This document shows positions 49,406 to 57,487 of a stretch of 64,000 bases of DNA, piece by piece. Made by a program: the position numbers and the translations under genes. The notes under the pieces were generated by a model. It ran no database searches and was not told the origin of the DNA. It saw only the letters and a program-made list of their open reading frames with translations. The first letter of the stretch is position 1; each line of letters opens with the position of its first letter. Source of the DNA: Tundrisphaera sp051175315 (GTDB taxonomy: Bacteria; Planctomycetota; Planctomycetia; Isosphaerales; Isosphaeraceae); the NCBI RefSeq assembly GCF_051175315.1, contig NZ_CP195100.1:6572001-6636000 (forward strand). Direction: 5' to 3'.

Positions 49406-49977
49406 CCGAGCGCCAGAGGCTGCTGGCCCGCCTGGCCACCGACGCCGGCCTGCGCGACCGATTCGCCGACGACCCGGCGGCGGCGACGGCCGAACTGGGC
49501 CTGTCCCCGGACGACGCCGGCTGGCTGGCCGCCCTGTCCTCCGGGCCGCTGGCCCTGTTCGCCGGGTCCTTGATCGCCAAGAGGCGGGGCGAGGTCGCGA
49601 AGCTCCTGCCCGGGACCGCCCGCGCCCTGGGCCCGGCCCGATTCTCCGAGCGGTTCCGCCGCCATGCCTCCGACCGGCCGATCCCCGGCGGTCCCCGCAA
49701 GCACCGCGACGACGCCCTCGGCTTCGCCGCGACGATCGGACGCGACGCGGGCGATCCGCCTTGGGTCGCGGACCTGGCCCGCCTGGAGGCCGGGGCGCTC
49801 CGGGCCCACGACCCGGCCCGACGCCTCGCCGCCGTCGGCCTGGGCCATCACCCCGCCGACCTCGCCCTCGCCCTCGATTCAGGCGTGCTGCCGGGTCGTC
49901 GGCCGACCCTGATCCTCTGGGTCCGGCCCCGGCGCGGGGGCCGTTTGCGCCGTCTCGTCGTGGCTCGCCCCTGGTGA
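49396..49977 (+). CDS. MNIO partner protein, putative
   Basis: The 193-residue product starts with a helical segment (LLARLATDAGLRDRFADDP) followed by GLSPDDAGWLAAL. A core with RRGEVAKLLPGTARALGPARF and PPWVADLARLEAGAL follows. This last segment resembles that of the MNIO partners BufC/TglI/MbnC-type (DUF2063 and relatives), which recruit the peptide. It ends in a basic tail. The ATG at 49396 lies inside the MNIO gene (10-bp overlap), so it is coupled. A dedicated short precursor gene is missing from the locus. Its last 99 bp overlap, on the other strand, the end of the 1177-residue membrane protein gene. The partner assignment is by position and weak similarity. Confidence 0.7.
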   Translation: MGLAERQRLLARLATDAGLRDRFADDPAAATAELGLSPDDAGWLAALSSGPLALFAGSLIAKRRGEVAKLLPGTARALGPARFSERFRRHASDRPIPGGPRKHRDDALGFAATIGRDAGDPPWVADLARLEAGALRAHDPARRLAAVGLGHHPADLALALDSGVLPGRRPTLILWVRPRRGGRLRRLVVARPW

Positions 49978-52900
49978 GGCCGACCCGTCGGCCAGCGGCG
50001 ACACACCGTCGACGAGCGCCGTGAGGCTCGGGCTGTCGGGCAGCAGGGCGAACCCTTCGACGAACTCGGCCGGGTGGTCGATCCCCTCGCGGTCGCGTTC
50101 CCAGACCTCGACCCACCGCTTCCACGCCACGGCCACGTCGGAGAACAGCAGGCGGCGGGCATCGATCGGGGGCGGGACGATCGACTCGGGCTCACCCGTG
50201 GGGGTGACCGGCACCAGGGGCGCCCGGGCCTCGACGGGCCGGAGCAGGTAGATGACGTCGGCCGCGGATTGCGGGTCCGGCCAGACCACCAGCCCGGTCT
50301 CCCGGAACTCGTAGGCCGGCTTCTCCGACCCGAGCGCCGCCTCGATCGGCTCGCGGACCAGGTCGACCCCGGACATCTTGTACAGGCCGGCCAGGGCGGT
50401 GGTCACGGCGCGGCGTTCGGGCTCGGAGAGGTCGGACGCCCAGCCGGGCTCGGCCACCCCGGCCACGACCCACCCGCCGTACTCTTCGAAGGCGAGCCAC
50501 AGGCTCGGCCCCGGGCGGTCCGAGCATCGGATCTCGACCAGCAGCCGCTTGACGCTGGAGACCACCTTGCCGGGCTCCAGCCGCGCGCCGGACATCGACC
50601 GGCTGAGCAGCAGCAGCGTGAGGAAGTCGCGCGACACGAAGTGGCCGACCGCCTCCTCGACGCCGTGGAGCTGCGCCAGGTGCTTGCGGACCCCCAGGCC
50701 CTTGCCGGTCCGCCGGGCCTTGCGCTCGGCCCGCCGGAGCTTCGCGTACAGCTTGGGCACGGTACCCGAGTGGAACCCCGGCTTGAGCAGCCGGGCCAGG
50801 GTCTCGCCGTGGTGTCCCACCGTCACCGGCCGGAGCGTCTTGGGCCGATTGGCCTCGTAGAGCCGCCAGTTCTCCTTCAGCTCCCAGACCAGGAAGCCGA
50901 ACACGCCGGGCAGCAGCAGGAGGATCGTGGCCGCCGTGGCGGCGCCGGCGTCGCGGCCCAGCAGGGCGACCATCACGACCAGCAGGCTCTTGCTCTGGGT
51001 CAGGAGGATCTTGTGCGAGACGGTGACCACCGGGAAGTGCTTGATCGGGTTGATCTGCGGCTCGATCAGGATCGTCACGCAGAACCGGACCACATAGGTC
51101 GCCAGGAACCAGAAGACCCCGAGGAACCCCTTGGCCACGATCGACCCGTTCCCCTCGCCGCTGCGGAACCGGAGCCACTCGTCGACCGCGTAGAGCAGGC
51201 GCTCCAGCGCCTCCATGATCCGGTCGAAGAACTCCAGGACCAGGCGGAACAGCCCGGGGATCAGGCCGGCGACGATCGCCGACCAGGCCCGGCCGATCGC
51301 GTCCATGAAGATCTCTTCCAGGTTCCGCCCGGCCCTCGTCGTCAGCAGCATGCAGGTGGTCAGGAAGATCAGGGCCGAGGCCGGCAGCGCCTGGCGGGCG
51401 CTCACCCCCTCCGGCCGCGTCGACCAGGCGGCATAGGCCAGCCCCAGCGGCAGCAGGAACGCCCGCACCGCGAACGCCAGCGCCCGGCTGCCCAGCAGCA
51501 GCCGCACCCAGGTCTGCCGCAGCACCCAGCTCGGCACCCCGACGATCAGGCCCCGCGACAGGTCGTAGCCCACCCCCAGCGACCGGAAGAACCAGGCCCG
51601 GAACCGCCGCGACGCGATCAGGAACAGGGCGACCGTCCCGACGGCGGCGTACGACTCGCGCGTCAGGACGTGGACCTCGTGCCCGCTCAGGGCGTGGGTC
51701 ACCGGCCCGACGACGTGCTGCAGCCCTTCCAGCACCACGAACGTCCCGGCCCAGGGCAGGACCAGGTAGCGGGTCAGCACCCGCCCCACCTTGGTGCCGA
51801 AGGCCAGGGCGCTGAGCCTCTGGAGGGCGCGGAGGTAGGCCTCGCCCCGGCGATACACCCCGTCCAGGGCGATCGCCAGCCGGCCGTCGGCGCGGATGAG
51901 GCGGTCGCCGGTCAGGAACTCGACCGGCCCGGACAGGTCGGGCAGCTTGCGGTTGTTCCGCGACAGGGCGTCGCGCAGGTCGCCCATCGCCAGGAACCCG
52001 CGCTCGACGATCTGGTCGAGCAGCTCCTCGGTCAGCTTCCGCAGGGCGACCCGCTCGGGGAGGTTGCGGGCGGCGAAACCGTTCTCGTCCAGGGTCCGGG
52101 CGATCTCCGGCCGGAAGCGGTCGCGGAGGTGGGCCTCGGCGCGGTGGACGGCCCCGGTCAGCAGCCGCGAGAGCCGCCGGCGATCCGCCTCGGACATCCG
52201 CGCCGCGGTCAGCCGGCCCGCCGCCTTGCGCAGGTGCTGGACGATTAGCACTTCCTGGTGGTTGGGCAGCAGCCGGCGGATCGGCCTCCGGCCGAAGGTC
52301 CGGGCCCACTCGATCACGTCGACCGCGTAGATTGCCCGCTCGTGGTCGACGCAGACCTTCTGGAGGTCGTAGAGCAGCCGCGCCTCGGGCGTCCATCCCC
52401 CCCGCCCGCAGTGGTCCAGCAGGGCCGACAGCGACTTCCGCCAGCCGCGGAGGTCGTCCTCGCCGAAGTCGATCGCCTTGCGGAGCCGATCGGCGAGCCG
52501 GTCCATCGCCCCCCGGGCCGCCGACCGCGCCTGGCCGGCCCGGCTGTGCCCGGCCAGCCGGGCCGCCATCATCCGCAGGATCGCGGCCCGGACCAGGTTC
52601 CCCTTCTCCGCGGCCCGGTCGGCCCGATCCATGAAGGACTGGTAGCGGGCCCCCGAGGGGGGCTCGTGGGTCGTGTCGATCTCCTCGGCCAGCCCCGGCT
52701 CCTCGGCCTGGGAGGAAGGGAGGACGTCTTCGGGCTCGGGGGCACCCGCCGGGCGGGTCGCCGCCAGCAGGGCGTCGGCGTCCAGGTCCTCGGCCAGCAC
52801 CCGGTCCACCCCGGCCAGGTCGCGGATCGACGGGAAATAGCGCGGGACCAGGTGGGGGGCGAAGGCCCGCAGCTCCAGGTAGACCGCGACGAATTCGACG

Positions 52901-53412
52901 TAGACCCCGGCATCATCCCGGGGCGGCAGCAGCGTCTCGTCCTGGCGAAGCACCGTGCGGGCTTCCTCCAGGGTCGAGAAGCCCACCCGCCGGATCCGCT
53001 CGCGCAGACCCACCGCGTCGATCGTCCCGTCGGCGAACCGCGCCTCCAGGGCCAGGTGGACCCGGGCGTGGAACAGCCGCCGCCACATCGTGACCAGGAC
53101 CTTGCCCAGGGGCCAGGAGGACAGCTCGTCGGCCTCGGGCGCCGAGATCAGCAGGACGGTCGCGGGCACCGGGTCGGACGGCCTGAGCCCCAGCTCGTCG
53201 CGGTCCACCACCTGCAACGCGCAGAAGCCGGGCAAGACGTACGAGCGCCGGTGGGGCACGTGGATCACCAGCGCGGGCAATCCCCGCTCGTGCTTGATGA
53301 CCCGGCGCACGATCCGCGAGGCGACGACGAACGCCCTGGGGTCGACGTCGCGGACGATCCGCCCCAGCTCGGGCACCGTCAGGACCGGATCGCCATCGCC
53401 TTCGACCACCAT
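49879..53412 (-). CDS. Very large membrane protein of unknown function
   Basis: The 1177-residue protein is soluble and helical for the first ~540 residues (Arg/Ala/Leu-rich, no recognised domain). It then has a cluster of hydrophobic segments between about residues 560 and 870 (VLTRYLVLPWAGTFVVLEGL, YAAVGTVALFLIAS, AFLLPLGLAYAAWS, ALPASALIFLTTCMLL, VTILIEP, ATILLLLPGVFGFLVWEL). A soluble C-terminal part of about 300 residues follows. RBS GGGAGG lies just upstream of ATG 53412. A few segments (EVHVLTRESYAAVG, KTLRPVTVGHHGETL) look specific, but no family is recalled. Its 3' end overlaps that of the convergent MNIO partner by 99 bp. It may be a planctomycete-specific envelope component. Confidence 0.7.
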   Translation of the reverse strand: MVVEGDGDPVLTVPELGRIVRDVDPRAFVVASRIVRRVIKHERGLPALVIHVPHRRSYVLPGFCALQVVDRDELGLRPSDPVPATVLLISAPEADELSSWPLGKVLVTMWRRLFHARVHLALEARFADGTIDAVGLRERIRRVGFSTLEEARTVLRQDETLLPPRDDAGVYVEFVAVYLELRAFAPHLVPRYFPSIRDLAGVDRVLAEDLDADALLAATRPAGAPEPEDVLPSSQAEEPGLAEEIDTTHEPPSGARYQSFMDRADRAAEKGNLVRAAILRMMAARLAGHSRAGQARSAARGAMDRLADRLRKAIDFGEDDLRGWRKSLSALLDHCGRGGWTPEARLLYDLQKVCVDHERAIYAVDVIEWARTFGRRPIRRLLPNHQEVLIVQHLRKAAGRLTAARMSEADRRRLSRLLTGAVHRAEAHLRDRFRPEIARTLDENGFAARNLPERVALRKLTEELLDQIVERGFLAMGDLRDALSRNNRKLPDLSGPVEFLTGDRLIRADGRLAIALDGVYRRGEAYLRALQRLSALAFGTKVGRVLTRYLVLPWAGTFVVLEGLQHVVGPVTHALSGHEVHVLTRESYAAVGTVALFLIASRRFRAWFFRSLGVGYDLSRGLIVGVPSWVLRQTWVRLLLGSRALAFAVRAFLLPLGLAYAAWSTRPEGVSARQALPASALIFLTTCMLLTTRAGRNLEEIFMDAIGRAWSAIVAGLIPGLFRLVLEFFDRIMEALERLLYAVDEWLRFRSGEGNGSIVAKGFLGVFWFLATYVVRFCVTILIEPQINPIKHFPVVTVSHKILLTQSKSLLVVMVALLGRDAGAATAATILLLLPGVFGFLVWELKENWRLYEANRPKTLRPVTVGHHGETLARLLKPGFHSGTVPKLYAKLRRAERKARRTGKGLGVRKHLAQLHGVEEAVGHFVSRDFLTLLLLSRSMSGARLEPGKVVSSVKRLLVEIRCSDRPGPSLWLAFEEYGGWVVAGVAEPGWASDLSEPERRAVTTALAGLYKMSGVDLVREPIEAALGSEKPAYEFRETGLVVWPDPQSAADVIYLLRPVEARAPLVPVTPTGEPESIVPPPIDARRLLFSDVAVAWKRWVEVWERDREGIDHPAEFVEGFALLPDSPSLTALVDGVSPLADGSASPGASHDETAQTAPAPGPDPEDQGRPTTRQHA

Positions 53413-53523
53413 CAGCCTCCCTTCCGCCGCCGTGACCCGGTCGCCGCCGCGCCTTCGATCGTACCGCCCCCCGGGGCCGCACGCCACATGCGCCGCCCCC
53501 GGCCGGGGGATTCGGATCGCCGC

Positions 53524-54081
53524 TCATTCCCCCGAGAAGAACGGCACCAGCCGGCGGAATCGCGAGGTGAGCGCGTCGACCAGCGCGGCCGGTTCCGGGA
53601 AGAGCCCGCCCGGGCCCTCGATGATCCGGTAGGCCATCGCCTCCTGGCCCAGGTTCACCCGGATCAGCCCGAACGGGATCGCCCGGGATCGGCGCCTGGC
53701 GGCCAGGGCCTTCTCCAGCGCCTCGTCATCCCCCGCGCCGATCGGCTCGGGGGTCAGCATCACCACGGTCAGGCCCAGGCTCCCCCATCCGTAGGCCCGA
53801 CCGGGCGGGAATCGGCCGTCGGCCGCCTCGCAGGCCCGGCCGAGGAACGCCGCGAGGTCGCCGCCGGGCTTGCCCGCCACGCCGATGTCCACCGGCTGCC
53901 GGGCCACCGCCACCACCGACTGCGACCGGCCCAGCAGGGGAAGCCAGTGGAGCCGGACCGGCCTCCGGTAGTAGCGGAGCACGTCCAGGGGCGGGTCGCG
54001 GAACTCCTCCCCATCCTCGGGCAAGAACCCCAGCGGCGCCAGGACCGGGTCGATGTGGTCGAAGAACGACTCTTCCAGCAC
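53524..54081 (-). CDS. Hypothetical protein, unknown
   Basis: The 185-residue product is soluble, without a signal peptide. It opens MLEESFFDHIDPVLAPLGFLPE and has several beta-strand-like stretches (PVRLHWLPLLGRSQSVVAVAR, SLGLTVVMLTPEP, AIPFGLIRVNLGQE) with a helical end (LVDALTSRFRRLVPFF). I know no family for it. It lies 111 bp upstream in the transcription direction of the large membrane protein gene, on the same strand, and could be transcribed with it. Confidence 0.55.
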   Translation of the reverse strand: MLEESFFDHIDPVLAPLGFLPEDGEEFRDPPLDVLRYYRRPVRLHWLPLLGRSQSVVAVARQPVDIGVAGKPGGDLAAFLGRACEAADGRFPPGRAYGWGSLGLTVVMLTPEPIGAGDDEALEKALAARRRSRAIPFGLIRVNLGQEAMAYRIIEGPGGLFPEPAALVDALTSRFRRLVPFFSGE

Positions 54082-54145
54082 TGTCCCGCCCCCTGCCCCG
54101 GCGTTTTCGATGAGCGATCCCAGGAGGGATCATACCCGGCCCGCG

Positions 54146-55288
54146 TCATCCGACCCACCGGACCAGCGACCTCCGCACCCGATCCGGGTCGCCGCCATCG
54201 ACCCGCGCGAGCAGGGCCGCCAGCCACCGGGCCTGCGACCGCAGGACCGCAACCCCCGCGCCGGGGGGCGGGGACTCGGGCACGAGCCGGCCGGCCATCG
54301 CAGCGACCAAGGCCTCGATCCCGTCGCCCCGCTCGGCCGAGATGGGCAGGGCCCCCGGGCCCTCGGCCTCCCAGGCGGCCGGCAGGTCGGACTTGTTGGC
54401 CGCGACCAACGCCCCGGGATGCCGGGCCAGGATCTCGCGATCGGCCGGGCCGATCGGCTCGGATCGGTCCAGGACCACGACCACCAGGTCGGCCGCCCCG
54501 TGGATCGACCGGGCCCGCGCCACCCCCTCGGCCTCGATCGCGTCGTCGGTCGCCCGCAGGCCCGCCGTGTCGATCAGTTCGACGGGCCAGCCGTCGAACG
54601 CGGCGCGGACGGACACCGCGTCGCGGGTCGTGCCGGGCGTCGGGTCGACGATCGCCCGATCGTAGCCGGCCAGGGCGTTGAGCAGCCGGCTCTTGCCCAC
54701 GTTCGGCCGCCCCGCCAGGGCGATCCGCCATCCCCCGACCAGCCGCGTCCCCACCGGCGACCAACGCACGAGGCCCGCCAACCCCTGCCGCAACGCATCA
54801 GCCCCGGCATCGATCAGAGGGCGCAACGCCTCGTCGAACGCCCCATCCGCCTGGTCGAGCAGGATCTCGGCCGTCCGCACGGTCGCGGCCTTGCCCGCCT
54901 CGACCGCCGCCCGGCCCCGGAAGCGCGATCCGGCCTCGCGCCGGGCCAGCGCCAGCGGGGGCCGCACCCGGGCCCCGCCCGCCTCCAGGGCCTCCACGAC
55001 CAGGGCGACGGCCGCCGAACCGCCATGGCACTGGACCTCGACCTCGTCCGGCCCGATCACGACCGCCACGACCTCATCGCCCGCCCCGGCGCCGACCCGG
55101 CCGACGCGGAGCCGCCCCTCGGCCGTCTCCGCCAGCCGCTTCCCCCGCGCCGGGCAGAACGCCCGATCGGCCAGGGCCAACGCCCCCTCGCCCCACACCC
55201 GGACCACGGCCACCGCGCCGCGACCGTTCGCCGTCAGCACGGCGACCGAGGGCGCGACGCCGGCCGCATCCGTCTCACCTCCGCTCAT
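54146..55288 (-). CDS. MnmE-like GTPase lacking the C-terminal catalytic Cys motif
   Basis: The 380-residue product has an MnmE-type N-terminal domain (VAVLTANGRGAVAVVRVWG, EVQCHGG) and helical parts. A G domain follows: GRPNVGKS (193-200), GTTRD, DTAG and NKSD. MnmE is normally about 450 residues and ends with Cys-Ile-Gly-Lys. Here the end is RRSLVRWVG, with no Cys. Hence the tRNA wobble-uridine modification activity is doubtful, while GTPase activity looks intact. It starts where the small membrane protein gene stops (ATGA at 55285-55288). A mnmG gene is not in the window. Confidence 0.82.
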   Translation of the reverse strand: MSGGETDAAGVAPSVAVLTANGRGAVAVVRVWGEGALALADRAFCPARGKRLAETAEGRLRVGRVGAGAGDEVVAVVIGPDEVEVQCHGGSAAVALVVEALEAGGARVRPPLALARREAGSRFRGRAAVEAGKAATVRTAEILLDQADGAFDEALRPLIDAGADALRQGLAGLVRWSPVGTRLVGGWRIALAGRPNVGKSRLLNALAGYDRAIVDPTPGTTRDAVSVRAAFDGWPVELIDTAGLRATDDAIEAEGVARARSIHGAADLVVVVLDRSEPIGPADREILARHPGALVAANKSDLPAAWEAEGPGALPISAERGDGIEALVAAMAGRLVPESPPPGAGVAVLRSQARWLAALLARVDGGDPDRVRRSLVRWVG

Positions 55289-55596
55289 TTGGCCGCGACG
55301 GCCCCGAGCGGGACGATGTACAAGGGCTGCCCGTTGAACGTCCGCCCTTCGGGTTCGGGCACGGGTTGGACCCCGTCATTCGGCACAGGGATAGACCCGA
55401 AGTTCGGGACAGGGACATCAGGCCTGAAGAGCCCGATGTCGTACGCATAGTCCATGGCCGGCAAGACGGGGACGCCGGTTGCCGCGACCACCGCCGGCGG
55501 GGCGGGCGGCTCGACCCGCCGGGCGACGAGGGCGACGGCCGCCGTGGCGCAGGTCCCGCAAAGCAACCCGACGAAGAACGCTCGCTCGCGACCCAT
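55285..55596 (-). CDS. Small single-pass membrane protein, coupled to mnmE-like gene
   Basis: The 103-residue protein has an N-terminal hydrophobic segment (FFVGLLCGTCATAAVALVARR). A Pro-rich extracytoplasmic part with repeated PVP and PNF segments follows, and it ends in GQPLYIVPLGAVAAK. Its stop codon overlaps the start of the mnmE-like gene by four bases (ATGA), which speaks for a real, co-translated gene. Function unknown. Confidence 0.65.
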   Translation of the reverse strand: MGRERAFFVGLLCGTCATAAVALVARRVEPPAPPAVVAATGVPVLPAMDYAYDIGLFRPDVPVPNFGSIPVPNDGVQPVPEPEGRTFNGQPLYIVPLGAVAAK

Positions 55597-55701
55597 GGGG
55601 GGATCTCCCGATCAGGAACGTCGGCTCCCGGACACATCTCCCACTGTGACGTCCCGGCCCGGGATCGGCAACCTCGGGCCGGGATCTTCGCCAGGCCGGC
55701 G

Positions 55702-56724
55702 TCAGGCGTTCATGAAGCCGTGCTGCTTCTGGTGGACCGGGCCGTCGAAGTCCTGCGACGACTTGAACCGCTCGAACCGGCCATCGCCGGCGACCATCAG
55801 GTACTTGGCCTCCAGGGCGTGGCGTTCGTCGGGGCTCATCGGCGTGAACTCGCGGACGATCTTGAGGTTCTGGTCGAGCACCTTCTCGGAGTCGATGCCC
55901 GAGACCAGGGTCGAGATCGGCAGCGAGAAGACGTAGTTCAGGGCCTGCTCGACCGGCACTCCGGCCTTGGACACGATGCTGCCGGTGCCGCCCAGGCTCT
56001 TCATCCCGATGCAGCCGATGCCCCGCTTGTTCATCTCGGGGAGGACCTGCTTCTGGAAGCTCCGGTAATTGGCGTCCATCACGTTCAGGGGCATCTGCGA
56101 GGCGGCCCACTCGTAGGGCTTGCCGATCATCTTGAGGTGGATCGACGGGTCCTTATGCCCGGTGAACCCGAGGTAGCGGACCTTGCCTTCCTTGACCGCC
56201 TTGAGCGCGGTGTGGATCGCGCCGTCCTCGGCGAAGATCCAGTCGGGGTCATTGTCGTAGCACATCTCGTGGAACTGCCAGAGGTCGAGATGGTCGGTCT
56301 TCAGCCGGCGGAGGCTATCCTCCAGGTTCGACTGGGCGTCCTTGGCGGTCCGGCCGCAACACTTGGTCATCAGGAAGACCTTGTCGCGGAGCTTCCCCTC
56401 GGACAGGGCCTTGCCCATCCGTTCCTCGGACACGCCGTCGTTGTAGTCCCAGGCGTTGTCCATGAAGGTGATGCCCTCGGCCACCGCCCTCTGGATCAGC
56501 TTGAGGCTTTCCTTCTCCGACAGTTTCTTGGGGTCGGTGCTGCTGAACCCGCCCAGGCCCAGCAGGCTGACCATCTCGCCGGTGCGGCCCAGCGGGCGGA
56601 GCGGGATGCCCCCCTCGTTCTTGCGGTCGTCGGCCGCGGCGCCCGAGGCCAGGCCGACGGCGGCCACGCCGGCGACCCCGGCCTGGATGAATTCGCGGCG
56701 GTTGGGATTGGCGGGAGTCGTCAT
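55702..56724 (-). CDS. Aldo/keto reductase with twin-arginine-type signal
   Basis: The ~340-residue protein starts with NRREFIQAGVAGVAAVGLASGAA, a twin-arginine signal, so it should be exported folded. It then has the AKR barrel: RPLGRTGEMVSLLGLGG, FMDNAWDYNDG with the Asp and Tyr of the catalytic tetrad, VFLMTKCCGR (Lys), HLDLWQFHEM (His) and RYLGFTGHKD. NAD(P)H-binding residues occur near the C terminus (SGIDSEKVLDQNL). Exported AKRs are common in planctomycetes. The cofactor source outside the cytoplasm is unclear. ATG 56724 is used with TGAGG upstream. GTG 56733 is an alternative. Ends 105 bp before the small membrane protein gene. Confidence 0.87.
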   Translation of the reverse strand: MTTPANPNRREFIQAGVAGVAAVGLASGAAADDRKNEGGIPLRPLGRTGEMVSLLGLGGFSSTDPKKLSEKESLKLIQRAVAEGITFMDNAWDYNDGVSEERMGKALSEGKLRDKVFLMTKCCGRTAKDAQSNLEDSLRRLKTDHLDLWQFHEMCYDNDPDWIFAEDGAIHTALKAVKEGKVRYLGFTGHKDPSIHLKMIGKPYEWAASQMPLNVMDANYRSFQKQVLPEMNKRGIGCIGMKSLGGTGSIVSKAGVPVEQALNYVFSLPISTLVSGIDSEKVLDQNLKIVREFTPMSPDERHALEAKYLMVAGDGRFERFKSSQDFDGPVHQKQHGFMNA

Positions 56725-56734
56725 CGGATTCACC

Positions 56735-57487
56735 TCAGGGGATAGGATAGGGGGCCTGGCGGATCAGCCCTTCCAGGACCAGGTGCGGGACGACCCGCGA
56801 GCCGTCCCGGACAATGTAAGACGCGAACCGGGGGGCGTCGCCCCCGGTCCAGAACAGCCAGGGATCGGCGAGGCCGGCGGACTGGCGGGCGACGAGTTCG
56901 CGGATCGCGCCCACGACGCCCCAGAACACGCCCGCCTCCAGGGCGGGACGGGTCGATCGGCCCCAGGGCTCGGGGGCTTCGACCGGGGCGACCTCGGGCA
57001 ACTGCGCGGTCATGACCCGCAAAGCTCGCGCCATCGGCCCCAGCCCCGGGGCGATCGCCCCCCCCTGCCAGGTGCCGTCGGCCGCGACCCGCTCCACGGT
57101 GACCGCCGTCCCGCACGACACGACCAGGCCCGGGCACCCGGCCGGGGCCAGCGTCATCGCCCCGGCGACCGCCAGCGCCCGGTCGGCGCCGGCCGTCTCG
57201 GCGTGTTCGATCTCGTGGCGGATCGCCACGTCCCGGGCCGACCGGAACCAGCGGGGCTCCGCGACGCCACGCCCGGCCAGGAAGTCGGCCAGGTGCGCGG
57301 CGAGCGGCGGGTTGACCGAGGCGATCGACCACGACGCGTCGCCGTCCAGGCCCCAGCCGTTCCAGGCTTCGAGCCAGGCGGCCGGGTCGTCGGTGGGCAG
57401 GGACACGACCTCGGCCAGTCGGCCGTCGGGCGTGACCCGGCCCCATTTGAGCCGGGAGTTGCCCAGGTCGGCGACGATGCGGTTCAT
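56735..57487 (-). CDS. coaX: Type III pantothenate kinase
   Basis: The 250-residue protein has the CoaX/ASKHA motifs: DLGNSRLKWG at the N terminus (phosphate 1), a central GADRALAVAGA, SCGTAVTVE (phosphate 2; Cys where the family often has Asp) and GGAIAPGLGPMARAL. It phosphorylates pantothenate in coenzyme A synthesis, and needs a monovalent cation. The ATG at 57487 overlaps the Obg stop by four bases (57484-57487), so the two are coupled. The Asp-to-Cys change before GTA should be checked. The length is typical. Confidence 0.85.
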   Translation of the reverse strand: MNRIVADLGNSRLKWGRVTPDGRLAEVVSLPTDDPAAWLEAWNGWGLDGDASWSIASVNPPLAAHLADFLAGRGVAEPRWFRSARDVAIRHEIEHAETAGADRALAVAGAMTLAPAGCPGLVVSCGTAVTVERVAADGTWQGGAIAPGLGPMARALRVMTAQLPEVAPVEAPEPWGRSTRPALEAGVFWGVVGAIRELVARQSAGLADPWLFWTGGDAPRFASYIVRDGSRVVPHLVLEGLIRQAPYPIP

